Source: Mangifera indica (lineage: Eukaryota > Streptophyta > Magnoliopsida > Sapindales > Anacardiaceae). Taken from it: a DNA stretch of 64,000 nucleotides. The notes beneath the pieces are model-generated. The model did not search any database, was not told the DNA's origin, and was given only the letters and a program-made list of their open reading frames with translations. The translations under genes were made by a program, and so were the position numbers. Positions 23,436 through 34,893 of the stretch are shown here, piece after piece (within the stretch, counting starts at the first letter, position 1; the number at the start of each line of letters is the position of its first letter). Where the stretch lies: assembly GCF_011075055.1 (NCBI RefSeq), contig NC_058138.1, positions 4,236,001 through 4,300,000 of the forward strand, given 5' to 3'.

Positions 23436-25728
23436 TGTAACATCCCTCCCTAGTAGTACTATCCACCAAAGGAGAAATGTTACGAATTAATATTCATAGC
23501 ATCTATTTTTTTTCTTTTTAAAAATACTTTAAAATAAACGCATCATTAAAAGTGTTTAGGAAGTATTTCAAGAAAACTAAAAATTTGGAAGCGAACAAAA
23601 GATGTATATACTCATATAAAGTATCTGAAAACAGGAAGTAATCATATGTAACCGTACCATAATATCACAACGTCAAAAGTCGATAAGAACATGTCACTGT
23701 ATGCATGTAATAGGAACCAAAGATAACCTGCTCCAGTCGGATCTACCTACGCTGACCTGACCCTGCCTCGCAGCTACCTCGATCACCTGTACCTGTAATC
23801 AGGAAAGAAAAGGGAGTGAGTGATAAGAACACTCAGTAAGGGGAAAAATTAAGTAAATTATCCTTTTTTCCTGTTCTAACTCATTTTTGGGACTCAACCT
23901 CACATCCTAACCTCTATAAGAGATTGAGGGAATAATTTAGTTCACTATTTACTATTTGGGTCATACTTTGTCCCATCTGGTGTCTATTTAATACTTTCTG
24001 GAAGCTAACTATAGGGATTTGACACTTTTCTAAACTCAAGCTCTTTTTTTTTTCACTACACTATTTTTGAATCTGAATTGAGCTCTACTGCGAGCGAACC
24101 CTACTAGGGGTCTATGTCCTACTACGGACGTGTCCTACTGCGGACATGCCCTACTACAGGCGGTGTAGTGTAAAGTACCCCCTCATAGTTTATAGCATGC
24201 ATGCAAATCTTATATCTTACTAATTTCGCTTCCATTTAAATTTATTAATAACGCACCAGACATTACTCTTGGGACGACCCCTAAATCTTGAGCCCCAAAT
24301 TCTTTTTCTTGTTTTTTTTTCTTTTTCTTTTCTTCTTTTCTTTCCTTTCCTTTCCTTTCCCTTCCTTTCTTTTCTTTTCCTTTCCTTTCTTTTCTTTCTT
24401 TTTTCCTTTCCAAACTGTGAAATACTGTTTACAGCCCTGTTCATTTGACAGGGCAGCCTTCTTTTTCATACAATTTCACAGTCCAAACGGTTCCTAATTC
24501 ATACAAGCTATATATCGTTGAAAAGAGGATTCAAATAGCTTTCTAACAAGCTGTAATAACACTCATAATTCATTCAATCAGGCAGTCAAAACAGCAGATA
24601 AATTCAGTGGCAAAAACTGCCTCTCCTGTTTATTTGATAAAACAGTCCTTGTGTTTCATGCAATATTTAACAATTCACATGATCCCCAATTCATACAAGC
24701 TATATATCACTGAAAAGATAATTAAAAGAGCTTTCCAACAAGATATAATAGCACTCATAATTCCATAGATAAGGCAGTCAAAACATGGGACGAACTCAGT
24801 GGCAAAACTGCCTCCTCTGTTTATTTAGTAAAACAGTCCTTTCGGTTTATACAATCTTTAACAGTCCAAATGATCTCTAATTCATACAAGCTATATATCA
24901 TTGGAAAGAGGATTCAAAGAGCTTTCCAACGAGATATAATAGCACTCATAATTCCATATATAAGGCAGTCAAAACGTGAGATAAACTCAATGACAAAACT
25001 GCCTCCTCTGTTTATTTAGTAAAACAGTCCTTTCTGTTTATACAATCTTTAACAATCCAAATGATCTCTAATTCATTCAAGCTATATATCATTGGAAAGA
25101 GGATTCAAAGAGCTTTCCAAAAAGATATAATAGCACTCATAATTCCATAGATAAGGCAGACAAAACATGGGACGAACTCAGTGGCAAAAACTGTAAATAT
25201 TATGCAACTTTTTGCCATGAACAAAATCACATACATAGACATCCCAAATGGCAAAACAATATTCCTCAACATCAAAATCAACATTTATAATATAGATTTA
25301 AGGAACCAAAAGCCTAAAACATGTGACATATCAAGGAGGAAACCTCTTACCTTATTTCAAGTCAAATCTTTGCAAGTTGGCTTCCTCCTCTTTGTTTTGC
25401 TTCCTTTATCATCAAGATCACTTTAAATCAATACCAAAACACACTAACATATTTATATAACATGCATATAAACATAGATGAAAGGAGAAGGAAGGAGATC
25501 TTTGGTTACCAAAGCTTCCAAGTGCTTCCTTTTCTTTTCTTTTCTTTTCTTATCTTCCAACTCCCTCAAATCCTTCCTTTTTCTTCAAGAAACCAAAGGA
25601 AAAACATGAAGAATGGTGGCTGCTGGAGCTTGAACGAAAAATGATGGAAAAGTCTTGGTTTTGCCTTTTGTTTTTCCCCCTTGATCTTATCTCTTTCTCT
25701 TTTTCTTTTCCCCTTTTTGACTTTTTGC

Positions 25729-25785
<57 letters not shown>

Positions 25786-25923
25786 TTTATGCATATATAT
25801 ATTTATATATATATGTATATAAAAAAAACACACCCATACATATATATATATTTAAAATGAGAAAAATCTCAAAGCAGGGTCAAAAGACATAATTGCCCCT
25901 GAAATATACCTGAGGGTATTACA
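23436..25923 (+). mobile_element. solo LTR (element B) with 5-bp target duplication
   Basis: A 2488 bp segment begins TGTAACATCCCTCC and ends GAGGGTATTACA, so it has TG...CA ends with inverted TGTAA/TTACA. It is flanked on both sides by GTACG (23431-23435 and 25924-25928), the 5-bp duplication typical of LTR retrotransposon integration. No gag or pol lies inside, so it is best read as a solo LTR left by recombination, or a compact non-coding element. It carries a CT-rich tract (about 24300-24415), four 191-bp tandem units and a long TA run (about 25733-25781). The LTR superfamily is not certain; Ty3-like by general style. Confidence 0.8.
24478..25195 (+). repeat. tandem array of about 191-bp units in element B (4 copies)
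   Basis: The core AATTCATACAAGCTATATATC recurs at about 24496, 24689, 24879 and (with one change) 25070, spacing 190-193 bp. Units also share GAAAAGAGGATTCAAA and GGCAAAAACTGCCTC. Units 3 and 4 are visibly more alike than 1 and 2, suggesting a recent local expansion. Confidence 0.85.
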
Positions 25924-26728
25924 GTACGGTCATGCATATCTTCCCTCAAAATGAGCACGAGATCTTCTAACTTTTAAATTTTCTAATATAACACATGGGT
26001 GTGTATGGGACCATACACAACTATGTGTCATGAACTGAAAATTACGTCCTAAGGTTTCTACGCTTTTTTGATCATAAATCTGATAAGATTACTTCTTCTA
26101 AGGCATACACAAAAGTCTTTACATACCCTAAACATGATATTCATATGATTTATTTAATCAAAGTACATATACATGACTTTAGGCATCAATCAAATCAAAA
26201 CATAAACATTCATATAATCAATAGGTTAGACATGTATATACCTCCACGTTCGTATATCATTATCAATTTTATCAATAAGATCATCATTACTCTATTTAAA
26301 CATCCCTAGATCATACATATAACAAAAACATTCCAAAGATCATATGATCAAATAAGGGAAGCTATTCCACTTACTTGGATCTCGATGAAAACATTTCCCT
26401 TGCACAGCTTCAGTGATGAAAATACTCCTTCTCTCTCCCACACTCTTTATTTTCTACGGCTATGAAAGATAATGGAAGAGAGGTAGGGTTATTGCATTTT
26501 AATTTTATCTCCAAGTTGTAATACATGGTTATGTATAGACCAAACTTAGTTGTGTGTCTAATCGCATAACTAAGACAATATCTTGTTTTATTGCATTCAT
26601 AATTTGATCCACTAATTGACTTTTTGTTGACTATATACGGGCGTGTACCTTTGAAAGGCATTAATCACCATATTTAAAAATTAGAAAAAGACTAAAATGC
26701 CCTTAAGCTTACGTGTGAGTACTCCATC

Positions 26729-27480
26729 ATGTCTTTGGATAATGAGATAACTCCTAGCTTGGCCATAAGTTCTTCTACAAGCTATAAGGACATATTAGTA
26801 AAACTTAATGAATGGGTGATTCTAAAACTTTTGTCTTCTCAAGTTTTTGGAAAAACTTCATGATGGATATTTAAGGTTGAAAGACTAGAGGATGATATGA
26901 AAAACTTCTTAAGGTAGCCTTAACTGAATCAAACGAAGAAGAAATCATTCTACTGAATGATAATTGGTTACTTAAGGTATGTGAACTTGTTAAACAAGTA
27001 AATAACAAGCATCACTACGTTCAACTAAAAGTTGTACAAGTAAGAGTACATGGGCCATTTCGTAGAGAAATGAATGTCTTTATTCAAGTAGCATTACTGG
27101 ATAGTAATGGACTACCTTTAGTAAAACTTTACTTAGAGGATTTCATGCTAATTTAGCTTTAGGAGATTCTTATGGAACTATCCGACCAAGCTACATGGTT
27201 AGACTTAAAAATCAAAACCTTACGAGGATAATGGTACTACAAATTCATACCTTTGGATTGGAAGATTTATTACAATTTAGTAACGAAATTGTGATTCAAT
27301 ATAAGATGATTTACAAATTAGTAAACATTGTCAATCCTATATCAATGCACTCTCAATTGAACACAAAAATGCATGGTCTGGGATCTAACTCAATAATTCC
27401 AATAAATTCTACCAAGGTTAATCCACAACAATTAACAGGGCTAAGGAATCAGGTTCTAACATTCACTCCGTAACCAAGCA
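26729..27480 (+). pseudogene. caulimovirid movement-protein remnant
   Basis: Sequence resembling the 30K-type caulimovirid movement protein resumes just after the LTR insertion; an ATG at 26729 is a plausible original start. The best preserved part is the frame 27195-27473, which corresponds to the segment in which a run of hydrophobic strands ends in a YKxVYKL-like motif (here IVIQYKMIYKLVN). Upstream, about 27010-27160 matches the conserved (V/I)QV.(V/I)HG and LLDSNG strands in another frame. In relatives the protein forms or modifies plasmodesmal tubules for cell-to-cell spread. Stops at about 26877 and frameshifts near 27155-27195 break it. Confidence 0.6.
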
Positions 27481-27839
27481 TGATGTAAATGAAAATAAAC
27501 CCAGAAATAAAGATTGAGGAAATTGGTGGCTAGGTGGAAATTACTCTACTAACTCCTAGGAATTTATATTCTCTAAGAAGTTCAATTTCTAAAAGGAGAA
27601 TATTGGACTTAATGCACTAAAGATTAACATACTAGAAAGAGACAAACTTAACAACTCGGAGGTGGAAAGCACATGTTGAGAAACTCTTTAACCAAGAAGA
27701 TAATAGGTTATAAGTCTGTACAAATACTTGCTTATGAAGAAAAAGAAACTTCATTAGCGCAAATGATAATGAATCATAAAATTCATTTGTGCAAGGAACT
27801 ATAAACACTTGCGTCACAACGAAACTGGAATTCTCAAAA

Positions 27840-28211
27840 TATGAACCTTATACTTTAGATATTTGGATGGATATAAGAGCGACAACATGTATAGCACGAA
27901 AGTATTGTTTTCCATAGGAATTGTGGAAGCAATTAGACCGTCGCAGATAGAGGTCAAAGTGTGATTATGAAATATGTCCAAAACGTAGTCATATCTTTAA
28001 ACAAGAAGAAATTTACTCTTAAAGAAGTCTTGTTACTAGATTACCTAGAGGTTGACTTTATTCTCATAAACTTATTTCTGCGAGGACAGATAGAAGTAAG
28101 GTCGTTCGTCCAACATAATGATTATATTATTCTTGGAGGACATAAAATTTCAGTTCTTGCAAAAGCAGAAGTTTCTAAGGTAATAGATGGCTTTAAACCT
28201 ATGACACTATA
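27840..28211 (+). pseudogene. caulimovirid aspartic protease remnant
   Basis: A short block reads YTLDIWMDIRATTCIARKY, matching the first strand and catalytic motif of caulimovirid aspartic proteases, but the catalytic D-T/S-G is replaced by D-I-R. The frame 27961-28212 continues with strands containing LLLDYLEVDFILINLFL and a terminal ISVLAKAEV-like segment. It lies directly ahead of reverse transcriptase, as in the family. Loss of the active-site triplet and frameshifts make it inactive. Confidence 0.55.
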
Positions 28212-28296
28212 ACTAGAAACGAATCACATTATATTTTCCTTAAACCCTAAGGAAAATTGGTGGATCAGTAGTTTCGAGTGAAAAGAAGAGAATGAT

Positions 28297-29390
28297 TTGA
28301 CTTATAATATGCTTTTTCAAAAGTTCATACTTAGTAATTATAAAAACCAAATCACACGAGATAGATTGCAGGAGGTAGAAACCTCTAGAGCATGCCCTAA
28401 GAGCATGGATAATATAAAGCATAAGAAAAAGCTTTTGATACAGGAAAGTCAAGATAACTTTTTCAAGCTTGTAGATATCAAGAAATTTAAGGAGGAACTT
28501 TCTCTTTATTTCGATGGAATGCCATTGAAACTTTGGGAAATGGACTGTATATTTGCTAAAATTAAACTAAAGAACCCTAATGAAAGAATCAAAACAGATT
28601 CTTGTAAGTACTCCCCTGATACAGAGGAGGAATTTAGGAAGTAAATACTAAAATTACTTGATAAGGGATTAATACGAGAGAGTAATAACCCACACTTTTC
28701 ACTAGTATTTATAGTAATAAATAGAGATGAGCAGATAAAAGGAAAAGATTGGATAGGTATTGACTATAGGATACTTAATAGTAAAACTATAAACGATGTC
28801 TACAAAATTCCTAACAAATCCATTTTATTAAATAAAACAAGGTTTGGAAAAATCTTTTTTTCGTTTTGATCTAAAATCAGGATTTTGACAAATCAAAATG
28901 TCTGAGAAAAGTATACATTTGACGACATTTACTTGCCCAAACGGATTATATGAATGGTTGGTCTTGTCATTTGGGCTAAAGCAGATACCATCCATATTCC
29001 AAAGGAAATTGGACAAGGTTCTCTTTGACTTGTTTGACTTTTGTGTTATTGATGTGGATGATGTATTAGTTTTTAGTAAAACTAGGAAAGACCATGTCAA
29101 TTATCTTACATAAATAATCAAAAGATTCTTTGAAAAATGGATGATTCTATCTGTAAGGAAAATAAAATGTTTCCAAACTAAAATAAAATTTGGAGAAAGA
29201 GGAATCTAACTTCAAGACCACATTTCAAAGAAGTTGTTGGATTTTTCTAATGTGTTAGAATCTCAATATATGTTACAACAATTTCTTAGACTGATGAATT
29301 ATATGAGGGAATATATCCCAAATTTAGCCAAGATAATAAATGGATTAACAAAAAGTGTTAGCTCAAAAGTACCATGGGAATAGACTAGTA
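28297..29390 (+). pseudogene. caulimovirid reverse transcriptase remnant
   Basis: The frame 28297-28644 ends in the CKYSPDTEEEFRK motif that opens caulimovirid RT, then a stop. The frame 28898-29113 carries the RT core: TTFTCPNGLYEWLVLSFGLK, then PSIFQRKLD, then the catalytic DVDDVLVFS box (about 29050-29085). The F-T-x-P-x-G-x-Y-E-W pattern separates it from Ty1/copia RT. In related viruses it copies pregenomic RNA into DNA. Stops at 28642 and 28867 and frameshifts in between break it. Confidence 0.85.
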
Positions 29391-29439
29391 AGGATATTGT
29401 GTTATCCAAACTAAAAACTTAACAAAGAACTTACAATCT

Positions 29440-29830
29440 ATAACTCTTCCAGAAGATTCAAACTCTCTGATTATAGAGAGTGATGCATCTGATTATTACT
29501 GGGGAGGAATTCCAAAGGCCAAGAGAAATAATAATATTGAATGAATAGTTTGATATGCTTTAGGAAAATTCTCTACGTTGGATATAAACTATCCTAAACA
29601 TAAAAAGGAAGTTTTAGCGGCGAAAAAATGCATTGACCGATTTTGTTTATTCGTAATCAATCAAAAATTTACTTTAATGATAAAACTAGATTAATTAGAT
29701 GACAAATCTAATTTTTTAAATATAGCATGACGATTGAATATATATCTAATAAGTCTAATTTCATCACTGATTTTTTATCTAGACTTATATAGGAAGATGG
29801 ATTAAAAGGAAACTAAAAGACACTTCTTAT
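29440..29830 (+). pseudogene. caulimovirid RNase H remnant
   Basis: About 29460-29650 in broken frames reads LIIESDASDYYWGG, the first catalytic Asp motif of viral RNase H. It is followed by a YALGKFSTLDINYPKHKKE segment holding the conserved Tyr and the second acidic position (Glu), then AAKKCIDRF. It follows RT directly, as in caulimovirid polymerases. Confidence 0.75.
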
Positions 29831-30415
29831 ATTCTAAATACAGATCAACATCTCATTTGCGAAAAAATTGCCCAACCAAGAAACTTGTTAAGCAAGAGGA
29901 AACAGAAAATTCAAATACTATGATTAAACAGGTAATACCTCTTTACAAGAAAATACAGTGTTTAAACAAAAACAATTTACTGTTACTACACAGTAAAAAC
30001 TTGCCCCAAAGAATAATACATTTTAGGTCTCAACATTCCCTAGATACAGATACTTCTGGTAGGAGGAATCCCAAGTATTAGAACGCCAGTGCAACTAGCG
30101 TGGTGGTTACAACAAAATAGCTAGAAATGCAAAACGTTGAAAAACAGTTTCACTCTAAAGTAGGAAAAATGACTGAAATTGCCAAAAGGAACTTTGAAGT
30201 CGGAAAAACTAGTCATAGGAACTCTAATCTGATAAATGAAAACAAATAACTACTATTAGAGAAACTGACAAAAAGAAGAACTCCAGAAAGACGAATGGAG
30301 GAAAGCCTAAATCGGTTGAAACGATCATAAGATAGGATAAAACTATTGAAAAACAAGAAAGAGAAAAGAAAAGACTACAAGAAATAATAAGTTCTATAAA
30401 CTGATTCGAAATAAT
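29831..30415 (+). other. provirus 3' tail, unassigned
   Basis: Short frames, including 29857-30081, encode Lys/Asn/Gln-rich sequence, and about 30230-30400 is Lys/Arg/Glu-rich and helical in style. It occupies the place of the transactivator or inclusion-body ORF found in related genera, but I cannot identify that protein. Confidence 0.35.
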
Positions 30416-31498
30416 AAATTATGTTGACAGATATTGGTTTTTGCTTTGGTTTGTATGGACTTATATTTACATTGGATGGCTTCATATATATTATTCAATG
30501 TATTGCATTTAATAACTGTAATTACATACCAAGAAAGTCTGATAGGTCACGTCTCTCAGGATACATATTTCGAGTAAAGATAGGTACCCAGAGAGGAATG
30601 TTACAAAGCTTAAGTTGGTTGTTCTAGATTCAAGCCAAGTTAGAATAGGCTCTTTTTAAATTCAATTCAATTCAAATCCATCCCTACTAATGACCCTATT
30701 CAATTATTTGTATTAATAACTCCCCTTAAGTTAAACACTTTTTCAAATTTGGTATAATTTCTTCTTCTTCAATAATTCATTTTCTTCTTATTAGATAGTC
30801 TTCCTTCTTCTTCGTAACTTTCTTACAATTTTTTCAATAAACTCATCACCAACTCAAGTAAGTCTAGTTCAAGCTTACTATTTTAGATTCAAACAGAATT
30901 CAAATTAATCTTTGTTTAGGCTTGAATCCTCTCCTCCCAGTGATCCCGTTCAATTATTTTTATAAAATTATTTTCCCTTAATTTAAGCATTTTCCTCACT
31001 TGGTATAAAATTTCTTTTGCAAATTGAAATATTAAAAGAGAACACAAAAAAAAAAAAAAAGAGGGAGAGAGAGAAATTTATATTCCTTGCCCCCTCTACC
31101 ATTTTTTTATCCTAAATTTTATGTTTTTTTCTTGTCTTTCTAATATTAAATCTTTGGGCCTTCTAATTAATATCTATATAATCAAACGGATTTGTTGTTT
31201 TAGATTTGAACTTAGAGTTTCCAAACTAACTAATTACTCTAAATTCGAATTTTAGTTCACTAAATGAGGTCAAAAAAGTATGAATTAAAAGTAAAAATAA
31301 AAAATATAATTCCTTTGGTAGGGATATTATTTATCCAATAGATTGAACCGATTTAAAATTGAATTAGTGTGAACAATGTTGAATTGTGATTTAATGAAAA
31401 AATTTATTAAAATTTAAAATTTTATTAGTTCATACTAACATGATCAGATTAATCGACTTGAAAACCACCTTTTTGACCCAAATAATATTACGTTCAGA
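30416..31498. other. intergenic DNA with an imperfect local duplication
   Basis: Segments at about 30627-30765 and 30885-31020 share an ordered set of phrases (TAGATTCAA, CAATTATTT, CCCTTAA, TTGGTATAA(AA)TTTCTT) and appear to be a diverged duplication. A poly-A/GA tract lies at about 31045-31075. The frame 30421-30627 is not recognised. Confidence 0.45.
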
Positions 31499-31615
31499 TA
31501 GACAAAGATATGGGTTGTGTTAGACTATATTCAATATGGCTCATCAAACTCACGAGCCATGCCTTACCATGGGCCTCCAAAAGGTGGATTTACAAGTTGT
31601 GTCAACCCACAATAT

Positions 31616-33315
31616 TAAAGGTGTGTACACTCTGGTTTGATGCAATTTAGGATATTTTTTAAACTAAACTGAAAAAACGATTTGAAAAAATTCTAAACCA
31701 AACCAAATTATTTTATATTATGAACCAAACTAAACTGAAAAAATACGATTTAGTCCAGTTTGGTTTACAATTTGAACTGTATAAAAAATCATACACTTCC
31801 AATATTTTGTATTCAATAAAAAATAAATAAATTATATTAATAACTAAACATTAACAATATCCATTGTTTAACCACATCTATACCAATTCTATTTTCTTAA
31901 AATAAGCTTTTATGCATGTCTTCAGGAGCATAAAAAAGGTAACCAATACTATAATTTTCTTGTTGAAAGTGTATTACCATTAACAAATTTAATGACATAA
32001 ACATAAATAGAACATACCCAGAAATATGGTGTTTTGAATCAACAATTTCAAACAAATTGCTTACTAACAAGCTTAACTTCAAAGTAAACGTCCCTTACAA
32101 TATTAATGCTATGGATGCCACGAAGTTTGCATGTTGAATCATGCACTGTCCTGCAATGCTTTTAGCACCATTGCACAATAGAATCTCCTATTTATACCCA
32201 GAATAATCAGTAAAAACAATAAAAGATACACAAAAGCGTCAACTTTAGGCAATACTAGAATTCAGAGTCGTGAAGCCTTCAACCACATTCTCCACATGCA
32301 ATTGAAAGAAAATCACTTTTTAGATTCAAAGGCAGTAGTTACGTTGTCCTGAAATTATGCATAAAAAATTTTCAATATTACTTGGTAGTAATTTTGTCAA
32401 ACACTCTGTGAGTTACTTATCTCATAAATATCATTGGACATTGGAGAGTATAAACGAATTTGTATGTTGTGACTTTTCTTACAATTTCAGAGATGAATTT
32501 TTGTATTATAGTAGAAAAAAAAAGTAAAAATGTTCGTAAAAGTATTATAATCAAAATAAGAATACAAGACAGTATGTAAATTAAATATCCCATGTTTAAA
32601 AAAGATCTTAAAGAGTACCAAGTCAAAAAGATGTCTATAAAAATCAAAGGTAAATCTAAAACCTTATACATTGTTGAAAACATGTTTAAGTGTTGGACTC
32701 GTTTCACAGCTATCATCTATTCGTTAAACTCAAAACAACAATATTACATTTCATTCCACCAATCAAAACTTGCAATATCTTGGTATCTTCTCGATAATTG
32801 ATACTCTTTTCAGTATAATGAAAAAATCAGAAAGAAGAATGACTTACTGGATATTTGAGCAACAATTGGGAAGAGTTCGACGATGGCACAACAACAGAAT
32901 TGTTGGATGACAAGTGATTGATGGCTAAGATGATTACTGATACTAGATCGACAACGACGGAGTAGTGATTTTATCCGATAAGAAACAATGATGATGACAC
33001 TGGAGTTCAAGGTGACAGTTGACTTTCTGGGCTACGACTACACTCTAAAGGGAGAGATACATATTTGTTTTGTATTTTGAAATTAGGGCTACACATGGTT
33101 GTATTATATACAATATAATATATTTTTATATAAATATTAAAGAATATATTTTAAAATATATATAAATAAATACGGTTTACAGTTTGGTTTGGTTTAGAAA
33201 TCACTTAAACTGTAAACCGTTTTTCAAAAATTTTTCAATCCAAACCAAATAAAACTGTAATTTTTTAATAGTTTAATTCGATTTTATGATTTGAACCGAA
33301 TTATTTACACTCCTA
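31616..33315. mobile_element. non-autonomous hAT element, copy 2
   Basis: The 1700 bp element starts TAAAGGTGTGTACACTCTGG and ends TTTACACTCCTA. It is flanked by CACAATAT (31608-31615) and CATAATAT (33316-33323), an 8-bp target duplication with 7 of 8 bases matching. Its first 230 bp and last 150 bp match the element at 6861-8681, with the same GGTTTGGTTT-rich subterminal zones. No transposase frame is visible. Confidence 0.8.
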
Positions 33316-33323
33316 CATAATAT

Positions 33324-33575
33324 AACAAGGTTTGGAGCAAGGCCAGACCCTTGGGATGTGCAAGCCCACGAGCCTTTAAAAGGCCAACTTCATGCTTTGT
33401 AGGCTGGTTCATAATATTATTTATAGATATGTATAAAATATATATTTATTTTGTATTTTTATTTATTTATTTATATATTTTATGGATGCCAGCTCATAGG
33501 CAGAACTCTAAGAGCTCTGGCATGACTTATACAGCCCACGGGGCATGCTTTTTCTGGGCCCTTCGACATGTCTAG
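33324..33575. mobile_element. GGGCC-rich hAT-like fragment
   Basis: This stretch carries GGCC/GGGCCC motifs and ends CGACATGTCTA, the inverse of a TAGACATGTC terminus. With 31499-31607 on the other side of the nested hAT element it could be an older hAT-like insertion. The outer flanks give no convincing 8-bp duplication, so this remains tentative. Confidence 0.35.
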
Positions 33576-34512
33576 GTATGGTCTCTAAACCTTGGTTTAA
33601 CCCTCTAAATCAGCCATTCATCAGAACTTGAGAGTTTTCATGTTTTAAAGCTCACAGTATTTTCCATTAGACTAGTTCTGGTTGTTCAATGCTCGTTTAA
33701 TTTTCTTCCGCTTTACTTGCACCGAAACTTTTTGTATCTGTTTTAATCATAAAGCCCATAATATTATCCGTTACATCAAACTTTACAGTTTTTCTCAATC
33801 TGGGCACTTGAAATTTTTTAGTCATCAATTCATTTTTGGTTAAACCCATATAGATTTCACTTTACCAGCATTAAGTTTTCGGTAATTCTTAAATTTCTAA
33901 GTTTGCCCAATTGGGCTAAATTGAGAATGCTTGTAAAGTGTCCGAATGAATTGCCTAACAAAACTACTGTTGCTTGGAACTCAATTATTGCTGGAAGCTC
34001 GGAATCTTTTCGATATTAAACCAAAAAGAAATATAATTTCTTGGAATAATTTAGTTTCTGGATATGAAAAGATTGAGATGGTTAGTGTAGCAAGGAGAAT
34101 GATTAATAAAATGCCTGAGAGAAATGTTGTTTCATGGACGGTTATGGTTTGGGGTTTTGTTCAAGAGGGTATGATTGTTCAGGCTGAAAAGATTTTTTGG
34201 TAAATGCCTAAGAAGAATGTGGCTTCTTGGACCGTGATGCTAGGTGGGTTGAGTCAAGATTGCCGTATTGATGACGCGATGAGATTGTATGATATGATGC
34301 CGGTGAAGGATGTTGTTGCTTGGACGAATATGACATTAGGGTATTGTCAAGAGGAACGTGTAGATGAAACTAGAGGGATTTTATATGAGATGCTCAAAAA
34401 GAATGTGATTTCTTGGACAACAATGATTTGTGGTTTCGTGCATAATAATAAAGTTGATATTGCAAGGAAGCTTTTTGAAGAGACGCTAGAGAAAAATGAA
34501 GTATTGTGGATG

Positions 34513-34517
34513 GCTAT
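34513..34517. repeat. target duplication GCTAT, left side of copia
   Basis: GCTAT precedes the left LTR here and recurs immediately after the right LTR at 41903-41907. Five-base duplications are standard for LTR retrotransposons. Confidence 0.9.
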
Positions 34518-34893
34518 TGTTGGGAATAATCAAACATGTCAAGATCAAATTCTATGAATTCTGTAAATAAGAATTTGCATACCTAGCTTCCATTTTCAAT
34601 GAAGTCTCTTCAAATACAGTACGAGATGTTGACGTTAGTCTATTTTTACGATGTCATTTGTCCACGTACTGATTTTCACTGGGAGACAGGATCTGTGCTT
34701 TTTGGTTTTACAGGAGAGAAAGAAGCAAAAGAAGAAGGTTCATCTGATAAAAAAAAATAGCGTATTCTTTGGGAAGGTAGTTTGGACAATTTATATATAT
34801 CCAACTGTCGTCCAGCTTCCTCTTATAACTGCCTTTGGCAGTTAAATTAAATTGGGTCAGGTCAACCCGTCATTGGTAAACCCTGATCCAATA
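34518..34893 (-). repeat. 3' LTR of the minus-strand copia
   Basis: 376 bp; on the plus strand it begins TGTTGGGAATAATC and ends GATCCAATA. It aligns throughout with 41528-41902. Confidence 0.9.

Larger units (their letters stand above)
20947..26717 (+). mobile_element. older LTR-type insertion (element A), carrying nested element B
   Basis: The stretch 20990-23117 is a diverged copy of the LTR at 23436-25923: same order of motifs, same CT-rich tract, same about 191-bp internal repeats. It is followed by 23118-23430 and, after element B, by 25929-26717. Those flanks hold repeated TACACGGACATGT/ACATGGGTGTGTATGG-like motifs and end in a block (about 26680-26717) resembling the last 40 bp of element B. 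It separates the capsid and movement-protein parts of the provirus. Exact ends and a target duplication could not be fixed, and no coding domain is seen, so it may be a solo LTR or a partial element. Confidence 0.5.
17790..30415 (+). mobile_element. endogenous caulimovirid (pararetrovirus), decayed, split by LTR insertion
   Basis: Remnants of a Caulimoviridae genome are spread over two blocks, about 17790-20946 and 26729-30415, together about 6.9 kb, close to one unit genome. Domains in order are a coiled-coil-like upstream region, capsid with zinc knuckle, movement protein, aspartic protease, reverse transcriptase and RNase H. There is no integrase, as expected for this family. No tRNA-Met priming site was found. 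Every domain contains stops or frameshifts, so no protein can be made as it stands. The capsid-movement-polymerase order fits Cavemovirus/Solendovirus-like genomes better than Petuvirus, Florendovirus or Badnavirus, where movement precedes capsid. A rearranged integrant is the alternative explanation. Confidence 0.75.

Noticed and set aside
24210..24469. Lys/Glu/Arg-rich antisense frames
   Set aside because: They are the reverse reading of the CT-rich tract inside the LTR; low-complexity artefacts.
21950..25195. Regularly spaced repeats considered as a CRISPR-like array
   Set aside because: Units of about 191 bp are contiguous with no unique spacers, lie within LTRs, and the DNA is plant nuclear.
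20945..26734. CATGT on both sides of element A as a target duplication
   Set aside because: The repeat overlaps the putative TG start of the element and leaves ends without TG...CA, so it is probably chance.
31490..33582. Target duplication for the outer GGGCC-rich hAT-like element
   Set aside because: The bases before TAGACAAAG (CGTTCAGA) and after TGTCTA (GGTATGGT) do not match.
34651..34845. 64-aa plus-strand frame
   Set aside because: It lies within the copia LTR and has no family resemblance.
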